Below are positions 29,835 through 41,320 of a stretch of 64,000 nucleotides of DNA, one piece after another. The stretch comes from Micrasema longulum. Lineage: Eukaryota; Arthropoda; Insecta; Trichoptera; Brachycentridae. A program made the position numbers and the translations under genes. Each line of letters starts with the position of its first letter. Position 1 is the stretch's first letter. The notes under the pieces were generated by a model. It saw only the letters and a program-made list of their open reading frames with translations. It had not been told where the DNA came from and ran no database searches. Location: contig JAGVSM010003472.1 in the NCBI GenBank assembly GCA_022494885.1, positions 62,001 through 126,000 on the forward strand, given 5' to 3'.

Positions 29835-30288
29835 TACAGTAAATATATAATAATACACGAGAATTCCCCTCGAAGTACACAATCTAACTGACGATTGCCG
29901 ATTAACATTATTCCCGAGTGATGTACTCACATACGATAACTAACAGTCCCCAGTAATTGATTGTATAATTCCGCAGAATATTATTCCTGTTTTTCATTTC
30001 CCTCCATATTCAGCCATCGCCGTTTTCCGTTCACAATGGCAATAATGAGTAAAAACGTCATCAGGTGCAATAATGTACGCGCAATACACCGCTAGCTGAG
30101 GACAGTAACAACAATAAACATTCTAACAGTGGGTTGTTTTTGCAGCAATCATATGGAGTTATAAAAAATGTGTCCGAAACAGTAAACATCACGCATTAAC
30201 GATGATCTTCCACGAAAGATTTTGAAAGAAAATGAAGTGTTTGATTAACATATAATTAAAAAGGATTTACACACTTCTGGTCGAACGA
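29835..30288. other. No gene recognised
   Basis: AT-rich DNA without supported features. Confidence 0.3.
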
Positions 30289-30289
30289 T

Positions 30290-30555
30290 AAGGAGAGACC
30301 ACAGCAAAGTGTCCGTACGAGGTTTTTCCAGAGCACAAATGATGTCATTCCAAAAACCCGTACGACTATTGCTCAGGGATATCTCTCATTTATCACACCG
30401 AGAGTGTATTATGTGTGTAGTATCAAGCTCTCAAGGACAAAAACTATTTTTAAGAGAGGAGTTAAGGACTGGATTTTCCCTAGTGGGAGGGATTTGTGTG
30501 GGAAACTGCTTGATGATTTTCCGAATGTTTGAGTTTACTGTTTACCATATTGATG

Positions 30556-30586
<31 letters not shown>

Positions 30587-31045
30587 TAATAATAATAATA
30601 ATCATGGTTTATTAACAAAAAAATATTATTTGAACATATTGAATATTTTGGGGCCCAATGTTTGTGGTAGACCCCATGACCCATCCTTTAATTTGACTTC
30701 TGGTAGTGTGGGAGGGTTCCTTTTGGGATTTAGGAGAATAATTTGCTATCACAAACATAATTATTCTAGATATATGTATGTAATTGCCTTATATCTAACG
30801 TATTAAATTCCTCGAACAAATTGACGCTGGAGTACCTGAAGGGCTTTTTAAAATCATTTTAATAATCGATTTTAAATAAATATATATGTGTTTCTAATCC
30901 TATATTTGTGGTGATATACTCATGTGTCTACGCCAACAAATTGCTCGTCCAAACTCAACACAGGACTTTTAGTACCATAGATTTGGGACTTGTATGCCAA
31001 ATAATGTGCAACAATTCTACCTGTATGTAAATAAATGATTATCAA
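30290..31045 (+). mobile_element. LINE 3' end (family L-D), split by a smaller insertion
   Basis: 30300-30560 matches the reverse complement of 29460-29710 (KPVRLLLRDISHLSH), and 30890-31045 continues the UTR (TTGTGGTGATA, CTCAACACAGGACTTTTAG, TATGTAAATAAATG). About 330 bp between are absent from the 29277 copy. With that copy it makes a large inverted pair. Confidence 0.7.
30560..30890 (-). mobile_element. Insertion in L-D with (AT)n and (AAT)n edges
   Basis: It starts with an (AT)n run and an (AAT)n run, then CATGGTTTATTAACAAAAA, GGGGCCCAATGTTTGTGG and TAGACCCCATGACCC. On the minus strand this looks like a LINE 3' end with an (ATT)n tail. TATAT(A/G) at both edges may be the target duplication. 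Confidence 0.5.
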
Positions 31046-31169
31046 ATATAATGATTTTAATTCCAGCTCGATTGGGGATTACTTTCATACCCAACCAGCC
31101 ATATAAACAGAACAAAGTATAAAGCAATCGATATTTTTTTTATAAAAACAGGAACATTATTATTTTTTT

Positions 31170-31352
31170 AAATTTAATTTATCTATTCATATAAAGATAC
31201 ATAATACAAAAAATATAAAATAACATATCTCTTACTCTATAATAGAAAGTGGAAGCATGCATATTATTAAAGAAAACTAAAAATTAAAAATATTCATCAT
31301 TCCCTTTCCGCACCTAATGGTGCAAACCATGTCGGGAATCGAAACCGAGACT
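31170..31352 (-). repeat. LINE-end repeat and SINE family B scrap
   Basis: 31175-31262 matches the repeat at 17600-17730 (TATTCATATAAAGATACATA, GAAAGTGGAAGCATGCAT). At 31292-31352 a minus-strand family B SINE is reduced to TTCCCTTTCCGCACCTAATG joined to CATGTCGGGAATCG, with about 80 bp of body deleted. Confidence 0.55.
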
Positions 31353-31389
31353 TATTTCTTTTTTAAATTGATCTCATTTCTTTTTAAAA

Positions 31390-31700
31390 TTTATTCATGT
31401 AAAAATAATTGGTTTATGTACATTTTTATGAGACACAAGTCCCGACTCCGTTGGAGTAGAGTCCAGTGTTGTGTTGGGACGAATAATATCTAGTAATGAT
31501 ATAATTCAACAATAATATTGTAGTACCTTTAGCAGGAACATTATTAAAACACTAACACAGCACATCACATAGAAAGAACAAGTCGAGACAAATATTAGAA
31601 CCAACTCAAATAATTAAAAAAGCATCATTTAAATTCCTCCCCCAAAGAAAATTCATCCTAAAACCTCTCTCTTACCAAATAATATTGCCCTTAAGAGGTT
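31390..31700 (-). mobile_element. LINE 3' end (family L-D)
   Basis: GAGACACAAGTCCCGACTCC and GTCCAGTGTTGTGTTGGGAC match the UTR of the 29277 copy. The polyprotein end to the right is more eroded (TTCATCCTAAAACC, CTCTTACC). This is the third copy of the family within 2.5 kb. Confidence 0.6.
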
Positions 31701-31709
31701 AATAGTTAT

Positions 31710-32220
31710 GTGGGTCTATTGTCAGTGACAATCAATATCCAAATAATTTTTTTTAAATAAAATTTACAACTCAAAAATGTTGTAGAATTATTATTATTTT
31801 AATTTACCCAAAAAGTTGTGGAATTCTTCTATCTTACCGAAAATCCTACAAACGAAATATTTTTTTCTCGATGTAGGTATTTTGAAGCTCTGAACGTCAT
31901 AAGCTATTTTGACTCATTTTAAACTGAATATGGCATTAATTGTTATAAGGTTAATTAAAAAATTAATTAAAAGTCATATCTCGATTCTAACCGAATAGAT
32001 TACACATTTTCAATAGTGGTACTAACATGCATGAAAAAAAGATTAACCTTCAAACCCTTGATCTAAAACAGTGGACTATTCGCTATCAGAAATACATTTT
32101 TTTGTAGGACAAATATTGTTGGTTGTGCTAAAATTCACATTTCTTGGTTTGATTTTGCAAAATATTTCATATTTACCTCATAATCTTAATAATTAACATT
32201 CAAGTCACACTTTAAATATA
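31710..32220. other. No gene recognised
   Basis: AT-rich DNA without supported features. Confidence 0.3.
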
Positions 32221-32224
32221 TTAT

Positions 32225-32345
32225 TTGTACCCGTTGGATTAAAGGTCTACGCGTTTGCACACCTTACAAGAGGTCTCTGGTTCTTTCGTGTTTGTGACTT
32301 TCTAGGATGTTTTTACACTAGAATATTTCATATGAAATAAAAAAC
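32225..32345 (+). mobile_element. Decayed tRNA-derived SINE (family B)
   Basis: Box A and B positions are recognisable (GGTCTACGCGTTTGC; CAAGAGGTCTCTGGTTCTTTC), followed by GATGTTTTTACACTAGAATA and TTTCATATGAAAT, as at 47611-47740. Box B is mutated beyond likely function. Confidence 0.55.
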
Positions 32346-32349
32346 TATC

Positions 32350-32530
32350 TGTGCAATAAGGAAGCTCAGTGCTTTTTTTATTTGTTAATAGACTATTAAA
32401 CTAAGCGAGCTTTTTTTTAATTTTTACGTATCATGTTATCAGTGCTATGATTTGTGTTTCTAAAATTACTCGCGTGTAACACCTCAAGTTCTCTTTCGCT
32501 TCTTCTCAGTCTGTTCTGCCGATTGGTCCG
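32350..32530. repeat. Interspersed repeat, copy 1 (partner at 38915-39110)
   Basis: GTTAATAGACTATTAAACTA, AGCGAGC and ATCAGTGCTATGATTT have counterparts in the same order at 38955-39030 (TTAATAGGCTATCAAATTAA, ATCACCGCTATGATTT). The class is unknown. Confidence 0.4.
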
Positions 32531-32624
32531 TGGACAGTAAGTAAACCGGAAATCTTCCGCAACTCTCTTATCATTGGTCGATTCTTATGAACTAGTGACA
32601 TCGCTCAAATAAGTTATTTAAAAC

Positions 32625-32715
32625 TTCAAGTACAAAGAATAAGTACTTAAGCGGACTTAGCTAAAAGCAATATCTTCCAGCCAACCAAAAAACAGACTGG
32701 TCAAAAGAAGAGATT
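32625..32715 (-). mobile_element. LINE 3' UTR fragment
   Basis: This is the reverse complement of the UTR at 29712-29815: AAAACTTCAAGTACAAAG, AGCAATATCTTCCAGCCAAC and CAGACTGGTCAAAAGAAG. Together they form an inverted pair about 2.9 kb apart. Confidence 0.55.
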
Positions 32716-32859
32716 GGTCAAAACTTTGTACTAAAAAACCGTAAATATGTTTATATCAAAAGATACATGTAAAAATAATAAAAAAAACCTAATTAATTAA
32801 AATAACAGCTGTTTTTTAATTGGGAGATAAGGCTTGCACATATTATTAACATTAATATA

Positions 32860-33790
32860 AAAATTAAAAGTACATTATTTTTTACATATTTAATAATATA
32901 CACGGCACGCAGTGCCTTTAACCTTGCAAAAATACATGTTTAAAATAAAATAAACACTCCAATATAATGTGAAAAACTTCAAAATTAAATTAAAAAGTAT
33001 TATGTTACATAAATACTACATATAACACGGCAGTATTGTATAAAGAACATATTTAGATATAAAAAAATATTTAAACAATGTGAAATGATCAAATTCTAAA
33101 AGGAAAAGAATTTATATATTTTTTTATTTAAGAGGTACGAAATATAAGTATATTAAATACAATAAAATTATTTTGTCTCAAAAAAAATAATCCAAAAAAA
33201 TAGTAATAATAATAATTTTAAAAATAAGTATACACGTAAATATGGTACACAATAGTAGCCATACAAAAGTAAACATAGAAAGCACTATAATCTAACAAAT
33301 GTAAATTACCGTTCACCATCTTTGAAGTGATTAAATAAAGTTGATTTATATAAACTATACTTTATATGAAAAATATCAGCAACGTCGGAATAGTTATTAC
33401 CGAGTACATGGAGTCGAATCAGAATAGCATTACAAGAGTGTACGGTTCGCAAATTGTTGCAACTAAACGGAGGTACTTGACGAGTCATTCGTCAGGTATC
33501 TTGAAGTTAATGAGTGCTTATAGATTTAGGCAGTTCCATGTAAAGTTTACAATCTCAAATAAATTCAGAAAATCTATAATTTTTCTACTCTCGGTAAGTT
33601 TCAACAAGTTTAAAGTATTTAATAAAAAATCATAGTTGGTAAATTCATATCTAATTCCAAGTTTAAAGTTGACGTACCTTAAAAACTTATTTTGAACTCT
33701 TTCTAGAGTTTATTGGTGAGAATACGGAGTCCATAAAGTGGAGTGTATTCCAACTGGCTCCTAACCAAAGCTGTGTACATCAATTTCAAA
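32860..33790 (-). mobile_element. LINE C-terminus and 3' UTR (family L-B-like)
   Basis: The minus strand gives MYTALVRSQLEYTPLY near 33780. A 60-codon open end at 33488-33306 (AILIRLHVLGNNYSDVADIF, HIKYSLYKSTLFNHF) parallels RLHSLGNKYQDIGDSFHMKF in the 7611-8861 copy. The UTR carries the GGCAC/GTGCC hairpin at 32904-32916. The intermediate part has many stops. Confidence 0.75.
32904..32916 (-). other. LINE 3' UTR stem-loop
   Basis: GGCAC-TGC-GTGCC on the minus strand. The stem is the same as at 8810-8822 although the loop differs, so the pairing rather than the loop has been kept. Confidence 0.5.
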
Positions 33791-33794
33791 GTAG

Positions 33795-34275
33795 TGATAT
33801 TTGTATATATAAATGATGAGGAATGTGGGATCAGATAATGAGTTTGGAAGGAGATAGAAAGAGGAACCAAGGAAAGAAAAGGGGTAAAACCATATATTTG
33901 AGAAGAAAAAAAAGGAGTTAAAACTCAGGGAGATGAGGATTCTAGGGATATATAATAATGTTTCAGGCGTTTCTAAGAAAAATTCAACTTCTCTAGCCAC
34001 CTTTGAAGGCGCGTTTTAATGCGAAGAGGTAGCTCATTCCAAAGTCTGGCAGCTTGGACGGAAAAGGAATAGCTGAAAAATTATGTTAGTTTTTATTCAA
34101 ATATTTTTTTCGTACATTTTCAAAAAAACTTTACCGTATAATTTTATGCTTCAAGTTTTACCGCGCGTGAGAAATCATTTTTTGTATCCAATTTCCCGTA
34201 GGGCTGAAGTTCCTCATTGTGCGAAGTGCCCTATACGCCCTATAGGATAGGGAAACAATGATAGAATAATAAAAT
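33795..34275. other. No gene; interspersed repeat on minus strand
   Basis: 34095-34215 is the inverted copy of the repeat at 12845 and 25092 (GTATCCAATTTCCCGTAGGG, TTTTACCGCGCG). The rest is AT-rich; a 79-codon frame at 33761-34000 (minus) shows no motif. Confidence 0.4.
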
Positions 34276-34450
34276 CGGATTGTGGTCCTGCGGCTAATGT
34301 CTCTGACTCACGGATCGAAGGTCCGTGGTTCGAATAGTCTACCGCCACTCGATTCCCATTTTCTAATAGTGAGTTATTTACAACTAGTTGAAAATGGTCT
34401 TCAAAATGTAATATTTGGGTAAATTATGAGAACGCAATCATTTTTTTTTA
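34276..34450 (+). mobile_element. tRNA-derived SINE (family C)
   Basis: Head: GGATTGTGGTCCTGCGGCTA (box A region), GACTCACGGATCGAAGGTCC, box B GTGGTTCGAATAG. Body: ATTCCCATTTTCTAATAGTG, GTTGAAAATGGTCTTCAAAA. It ends in a T/A-rich tail. It matches 57111-57315 along its length. Confidence 0.75.
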
Positions 34451-34569
34451 ATCCCAGAATTTAAATACAACTTAAATCAACCTTTTAAGATTGGAGTCGG
34501 TACAGTCAATTTTTAAATCATAAATGATTAATGATTCCCGATGCAATATAATATCTAAGAATTATAGTT

Positions 34570-35248
34570 GAACTTAGTTATGCAGAAAGCAGCCAGTCAT
34601 AGAAAAGTGAAACTGAGATAACAGCACTTTTGTGAAACAGGTGAGTAATCGAATCTACACAACAATTGGATTGTTTTTTTTCTTTGATAAATGACGAATA
34701 ATGCGTGCATTTATCTTTTTGTGATACGAAAACGAATTTAGTTATGTATATGAGAAGATTATATGATTTTAAAAGTCTGGCTGACCACAGAACCTAAGAT
34801 GTGAATTTTGCAGAAATCAGCCAGCCCTAATAAAACTCTGATATGTGTTATGTCAATTTATATTGATCACATTATTTTATGTTTATATTAGTGTACTTAA
34901 TCGTAGATAATCCCTTAATTAATTTTTAAAAACAACTTTAAAAATAATTTAATTATGTTTTAAAGGAATTTTGGTAATATTTTAGTCTGGCTGACTACAC
35001 AACCCAAAATGTGAATTTTGCAAAAAACGGCCAGGAATGGAATCTCTTACAAACTCAGAATGTATGAGGTGACATTCGTTTTCATGACATTTTGACATCG
35101 TGGAATTTTCAGGTGATTATTACAGTTTTTTTGTATGAAAGCGGCCTGACTGTTTTAAGCAAAACAGCATTGACCTTCCTGAATATGATAACACCAAAAT
35201 AGCATTTTTTTTAATTGTGGACTGGCCGCTTTCTGCATAACTACATTC
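34570..35248. mobile_element. MITE with 29-bp terminal inverted repeats (family F3)
   Basis: The left end GAACTTAGTTATGCAGAAAG and the right end (complement GAATGTAGTTATGCAGAAAG) pair over about 29 bp through CAGCCAGTC. AGTT at 34566-34569 and 35249-35252 is a likely 4-bp target duplication. Internally a roughly 50-bp unit (GTCTGGCTGACCACAGAACC, GTGAATTTTGCAGAAATCAG) is repeated at 34774-34830 and 34985-35035. There is no open frame, so it is non-autonomous. Confidence 0.8.
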
Positions 35249-35252
35249 AGTT

Positions 35253-35795
35253 GTCTTCGAAAATACGCGGTTTGAGATGGACAATTATTTTCCCAAACAA
35301 CAGCAAACATCGTGAAGTATCATTATCGCGGTGGCCAGCCAAGTACGGGACGATATTGCGGGTCCGGTCACTCGGTTACCGCATAGTGCACGAAGGCGGA
35401 GACAGCCTAACGGCCATTTTCCCGAATTAATAATGCCAGTTTGGAGTTAACGGGAAGCTTTTCCGTTTGTCTCGAGAGTTAAATTAGCTACATTAAATAT
35501 TACGCAAAGGCCGACTAAATGCGAGACGTTCCCAGGAAGTTTGGGATAACGGCAACCATTATTAAGGCACTTGGATTTGGAAGAGATGAGACAAAGAAAC
35601 GACGATTCGCGGTGACAGGAAGAGACGGCACGACGAGGTATACTATGATATGACGTATTATATAATACTCGGTTATTCGGTCCATTACTGAAATTGTAAC
35701 TCAACCCGCTAACGTGAAACGTTGGACTGTCATATATCTAATATTATATATTATGTAAGCGATATTATACTATTTTTCTACAATTCATTTATTTA
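35253..35795. other. GC-richer DNA, no gene recognised
   Basis: 35310-35660 has more CpG than its surroundings and open frames of 70-85 codons on both strands (plus to 35430; minus 35704-35447), neither with a recognisable motif. Confidence 0.3.
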
Positions 35796-35796
35796 T

Positions 35797-36280
35797 ATCA
35801 TGACGAATAAGTCACTCAGATACCAACATAATATTAAAATTCCTAAATTCCACACAAGTCATGGTCAAAATAGCTTTATCTTCAAGGGTGTAAAAAATTA
35901 TAATAATCTTCCCAATGAACTGAAAACTATTAAAAATAATATATCAATAAATAAATTTAAAGTAAATCTAAATAAATTTTTGGAACACGTGTAAAATCTA
36001 CATTGAATTTTAATTAGTATGAATGTATTATTGTTTTATGTTTTTTCTTAATATATCAATGTTTTTTTTTTCTTCTCATGTACTCGTATTTAAAATTATA
36101 TAAACTCTTATAAATAAACAACTACAACAGTGTAAGTCACTCTCTAAGAACAAGAGTTAGTCTCATTTTTGGAGAGTTACAGTGATAACATTTACTAGAT
36201 GTGTAAAAGTAGATATGTATAGAATTTTTAAAAAACATATACCTTTTATGAAATTTATTAATTAATTTTTTTTTTTTTTT
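35797..36280 (+). mobile_element. LINE C-terminus (family L-E)
   Basis: A short open frame, TNKSLRYQHNIKIPKF then FIFKGVKNYNNLPNELKTI and FKVNLNKFLEHV, ends at 35994. It has the characteristic NNLP.ELK..FK..L..FL finish of LINE polyproteins. The 3' UTR includes GTGTAAGTCACTCTC and TTTGGAGAGTTACAGTGATA. An inverted copy is at 44712-45210. Confidence 0.8.
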
Positions 36281-36284
36281 TTGA

Positions 36285-38910
36285 ATGTCAATATTTCATT
36301 CTATATTTTTAAGCATACAAACGTTGCGCAGTTTAAAATACTTGTACATAACAAAAGAAAAAAAATGGGAATACAAAATGCGACCTGCAACTCGATCATT
36401 CCATTTAAACCATATTGAAAATAAAATAATTGAATTATTTTTCTATCTGTCAGATTTTCAAAGAAACAAAATGCAAACTTCGTTAGTAATTTTTTAAACC
36501 CTACTTGCCTCATCTAATGAGGGAACTAATGAAAATTGGACTTTGGATTAAACAACTCTGTGGTGGACATTTGACCGACATTTTCTTCAAAACATCAAAT
36601 ATTATTTAACATGATATAAAAATATTCCTTTTACGTAAAATAAAATTAGTTTTATATTTAAAGTTTAAAGTTCATTAATTCAATTACTCTTATTAAATGA
36701 CTAATGTTTGCGTAGCATTAATTGGCAATAAATTCTGCAATATTTTAAGTGAGTGCAATCTGCTATAAAGTTTACGACTAACCTCGTTAACCTGATCGTG
36801 CTACCCTTAATGCTTATGAATGATAATACCTAAGTGGGGGGTCGGTAGTGCATCTTTGTAATCGCTAGAGATAATTAGAATAGATAAAAAAATAATAGAT
36901 AAAAAAGATAAATAAATTGACATAAAAAAAAAGTGACAAAATAACCAAACAAATATTGTGTCTGTAAATCTCGTATTATGCGTGCAAGAGTGTTAAGTTC
37001 TCAAGTCGAAAGTCTTTATCGCATATCGCATCTTCATTTAAAAAACGCCATCACTCCTTATCACCGTCTATCATTGTGGTGTGCTGTCCGTAATATACTC
37101 TGCCATCGCACATCGCCAAATTCTCTGAGCAGCCCGTCGACAGATCTTGGTATAGCACCAGACCCAGGGACCTTAATGTTGAGCACATTACAATACAGAA
37201 TGTAGATTGATTTGACCGATATGAAGAGTATTCGCTATCGCAATTATAATCAATGCCATCGCTAGACAAAATGCCCGCTTACTTTGTATTAAATAATAAA
37301 AAATAGAGCATAAAATATATTTTAATGTGTTTTTTATACGTTGCGATGAAACATAATTAGGTGTTATGTGCGATTTTATCTTTCAAAGAAATATGTGATT
37401 TATTTAAAAAACATAAACACCTTCCAATATATTTCAGTTCTTTTTACTCCGTCTTTTTTTTGATAAATTAAAAACTGAAATACAAAAATAATTGCAGAAT
37501 ATTGGCATAAAAAAAAGCTTAGTTTCAAAGAAGTCATTTGAACTAGATCGAGAAATGTCTAATTAATTTATTTAAACACTTTCTAGCCTACATATTTTAC
37601 AGTTTATAAACACATAAATGAGAGAATATTGCCTTAATTTCTTCCTACCTACCCAAACCGTTTGATTTGAGAAAATATTTATAGAACATCTAGGTAGGTA
37701 CTTTTATTACAATTGATTTAATCGAAACAGAAAATTTTAGTAAAAATCAACACTATTCTCCGAGGAAACGGAGTAAAAGTGGGAAGGAAAAAAAAGCTCA
37801 AATATTCAGATAGTGACATTTCAAACCTGATTCAAATGGTAATAAAGGGGCGTCTCTAACAAAAAGTGTGAAGATTATTCCACAATAAAGCAGCTACTAT
37901 TTACTGTGAAAGAGGAGGCAAAAAAATAGAGCGGCGAGTGGGTTTTGAAAGGGTTCTCTCGTTACTAGAACGAAGAGATAGCCCATTTTGTGATAAAGGC
38001 TAAAAGATCTATTTCAGATAAACAGGGGAAGAAGGATTATTTAAAATGTCATCTCCTCTGAAAGCTTTACGATCTAGAGACATCTAGAGTATGCCAGAGA
38101 CACACTATTGATTGACAACTCTGTCAGGAGTTCTTATATACCCGCAGGTAATTAACATTAATGATCCATGGGTTAAAAAATCAGCATTGCAAAAACGCAT
38201 GTATGTACTGTGCAACACTTAATGCCTATATACCAAAAATTCTTCATAATAATATAATTATTATTAAGAAGAATTATGAATTATGTATTCGTCAAAATTT
38301 TTCATAAGTCCAGAGCTTGTTCGGGAACCGCTAAATAAAAAAGCAGGATTTTACAACTCTGGAACGAACACTATTTCCACAAAACTACAGGCTACGAAAC
38401 TATTTTTTTTTCTTCTATATTTGATGCCTTTGATTTCAAGATGAGCAGCGTATGAGCTTAAAACTCACAAGAACTTGAAGATGGCGATGGTTTTCGTTAA
38501 AAACAAACATTTATATAGGTAGATAGAGTGTTATCAGATGGAGTCTGAATTAATAGTAATAAAAAAGTATTATTGTATAAAACATACTGAATTAGTTAAG
38601 TAATTACTAGTTGCAGGGAATGATGATACTAGTAGCTTAGTTTTTAAACAAAACATAAGTATTATTTTTGGAAGACAGTTCATACATAATTTAAACACCG
38701 TATTTCCGACAATTCAATAAACTTTTAAGGTAAGCGGTATTAATATTAATGGTAAGCGCCAATTCCGCGCTTAACGAATCATTTATTAGTTTATCAAATA
38801 AATTGTTTTCATCGCTAATTTTACCAACAGGTATACTCCATTCGCTTACTTTGCGACTTAATTTATTACTAAAACGATTTTGAATTTATTGAGAATGACA
38901 ATCAATCAAT
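36285..38910. other. No gene; 2.6 kb of AT-rich DNA
   Basis: A 75-codon plus frame at 36978-37205 and its minus counterpart lie in slightly GC-richer sequence but show no motif. An imperfect hairpin of AATTCTTC..GAAGAATT occurs at about 38238-38275. Otherwise nothing is supported. Confidence 0.3.
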
Positions 38911-38914
38911 GAGG

Positions 38915-39110
38915 AAGTTCGGGGCTTTCACAAAAATAATTTTTATTTCTTAATAGGCTATCAAATTAAGCTAAAAAACAAACGATATTGTTTTATGTAT
39001 CCGTATTATCACCGCTATGATTTTTTTCTGTTATTTTGAAAATCACTATGGAAATAACAAAGCCCGCGACGTCGCGAGTTCTGGTGGGCGCGTGACCAAA
39101 CACGCGGTGA
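38915..39110. repeat. Interspersed repeat, copy 2 (partner at 32350)
   Basis: It matches 32350-32530 in order and orientation, although diverged. The right part contains CCCGCGACGTCGCGAG at about 39062-39077, itself a near-palindrome. Confidence 0.4.
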
Positions 39111-39267
39111 AACATAACTGACAAGAAGAAAAGAAAACATGGATTTTTCTGAAGTTTATTGTATAAACCGCTGATTTACGGGCATTCTACGACATTGTAT
39201 GACATGATCGGATTAGTTTGTAGGTACAACAAACAGTTTGTTTGTTGCTGAAATTTCAAAAGTTTAA

Positions 39268-39735
39268 CCGAAATGACATAAACAGACTAAAACGAGAGCA
39301 AAATAAAATATTGAAGCTAGAATATGACCTCCCTTATCCAACACCAACTAAAGAAATCTTTTTTTTTAAACTAAACAATTACATGCAAATAAACTTTTTC
39401 AACTAACATCTTTGAAATTTATTAACTGATATTATTGTGAACCTCAGTTCTTTAACTAAAACTTGAAAAAAATTGTAAGAAACATGGACATAATACAAAA
39501 ATATCAGAGCAATTTCACATACGATATTCCAAAACGAGACAAGGACTATTGAGACAAATAAATCAGGGACTGAAATTATACAATAAACTACCAGACAAAA
39601 CTAAACAAAAGACTTACTCAAATTCTTTAAAAGGCCTAAAAAATAAAAATATCAACAACAGAGTAGGTATAAATAAAAAATGATATGTTATTTTTGTAAA
39701 ATGGATGTAATAATCCGTAAGGGTAAATAAATAAG
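39268..39735 (+). mobile_element. LINE C-terminal fragment (family L-A)
   Basis: NDINRLKREQNKILKLEYD, LPYPTPTKEI and LRQINQGLKLYNKLPDKTK parallel the copies at 1-393 and 11872-12350, and the UTR ends AATCCGTAAGGGTAAATAAA. It starts abruptly and has frameshifts. Confidence 0.75.
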
Positions 39736-39745
39736 TTTAAATTAA

Positions 39746-40171
39746 TAACGTAGTTATGCAAAGAGCAGCCAGTCCACAATTTTGAAAAAAATAGATATTA
39801 GTGTTACCAAGTGCAGTAAGGTCAATTCCATGTTCTGCTAAAAACAGCCAGACCACTTTCATTCAAAAAAATGTAATAATCACCTTCTGAAAACAGTGTC
39901 AATCACAAAAACTCTCTTCCTCATTTTGGAGAAAACACCCACAGACTAGAAAAATCTTACGGTACTTTAAAAATCATTTGAAGTCGTCAAATATATAATT
40001 AGATTCTTATTTGGAATATTAAAAAAAACTAATGTATTCATTGCTTATCATTTGTCAAATTCAAAAACATTCTGACTGTTGTGTAGATTTGATTATTTAC
40101 TCTTTTTATAAAAGTGCTGTTATCTCAGTTTCACCTTTCTATGTCTGACTGCTTTCTGGATAACTACGTTC
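39746..40171. mobile_element. MITE, family F3, shorter copy
   Basis: Terminal repeats TAACGTAGTTATGCAAAGAG and, complemented from 40171, GAACGTAGTTATCCAGAAAG. The interior lies in the opposite orientation to the 34570 copy (GTTGTGTAGATTTGATTATT, CTCAGTTTCACCTTTC). It is about 255 bp shorter. It abuts a LINE 3' tail on the left. Confidence 0.75.
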
Positions 40172-40174
40172 AAT

Positions 40175-40769
40175 TATAGTTTTTACCCGAGTGATTAATT
40201 ATACGCCAAAAAACTTGGCTACCCCGAAAATGGAAAATATGATGATCATTAATAACTTCCTTGGGGCGAAATTTAGTACTCATTGTTGATTTAATGAAAT
40301 GTTTGACCACAAAGTTTATGTTTTATGATCATATTTATGAAAAAAGAAAACTTTAATTAAATCAAAAACAAAACTAAAATGTAAATCACTAAATGGTGGC
40401 TGTTAAATTTAGTTTGTCCAGGGTCTTTGTGAATTTAGTAGAAGGAAGTAAAGCATGTAGCTACTAATGATAAGCAAGTAAAACCATAACGGCGTAGCAA
40501 TGCGATTCTGTAAACCGCTGGCTGATCTCCTAATGGAAGGTCGTGCGAGGAAACAACTCCGCTCTGGAGATGGCGATGGTGTCATGGAGACTTGAACCAC
40601 AGTTCTTTAACAATATTCGCTCAGTAATAAACTATTGCTGGGAAAAGAAAATAAGTCAAATTTCATATAATTTACTTTTACAAATTTGTATTAAAAGAAG
40701 TTTTTGTTATTTTTTTTGTTTGGGTTTTTATTGGGGAAGTCCTAGGGGTGATATTCCAAACGATCTCGC
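40175..40769. other. No gene recognised
   Basis: AT-rich DNA; short frames on both strands around 40410-40800 have no motif. Confidence 0.3.
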
Positions 40770-40930
40770 GGCCGTAGAAAGCCCTTTTATCTCGTGAATT
40801 TTGTATGTACATACAGGAGATAAAAGTTTTTTCGACGGCCACGGGAGCGGTTCAGAATAGCACCGCAGCGCAGGTTCGAATCTCGCTTTGCCACAACTTA
40901 TTTTCCATTTTCTAACCCGGCGCAAATGTA
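40770..40930 (+). repeat. Imperfect palindrome next to a tRNA-like SINE scrap
   Basis: GGCCGT (40770-40775) and ACGGCC (40835-40840), with internal CTTTTATCTC (40784-40793) and GAGATAAAAG (40817-40826), form a 71-bp inverted repeat. Directly to the right, 40846-40930 has a tRNA-like head with box B (GGTTCGAATCTCG) and ACTTATTTTCCATTTTCTAA, similar to family C. Confidence 0.5.
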
Positions 40931-41209
40931 AAATTAGGTAGTATGTACATATAAGATTAACGAAAACAAAATATATTTACAAAACAAAAAAACAAAATCA
41001 AAAATATGTCCAAAAAATCAAATTTACATGGCGTTTTATGGTAGTGGCTTCGATAAAGGTAAATTGTACTTTTGGTAAAAATATAGTCAATTACAATATA
41101 AATAAAAAGTTTTTTTTTTATGAAAAAAACAAACCATTATGACAAAAAGTAACTTATATTAAAAAGTGACATTAACAGCTTCCATCAACGGTTTTAGTGG
41201 TCAAGTGGT

Positions 41210-41320
41210 GGTCTCCGTGGTGTGTGGTCAAGACGCTTAACACGCACGGAAGGTTCCGGGTTCGATTCCCGGTGAGAACAAAAAATTCATTTGATTTTTC
41301 TTAAGCCTGAGTGTTCCGCG
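41210..41320 (+). mobile_element. tRNA-derived SINE (family A), truncated
   Basis: GGTCTCCGTGGTGTGTGGTC (box A missing three bases), ACGCACGGAAGGTTCC, box B GGGTTCGATTCCC at 41258-41270, then CTTAAGCCTGAGTGTTC, where it stops. The 3' third is absent. Confidence 0.8.

Noticed and set aside
30309..30806. 165-codon plus frame with I-Y-I-Y-I-F-F-F-N-N-N run
   Set aside because: It crosses from a LINE end into a nested repeat through (AT)n and (AAT)n; no domain.
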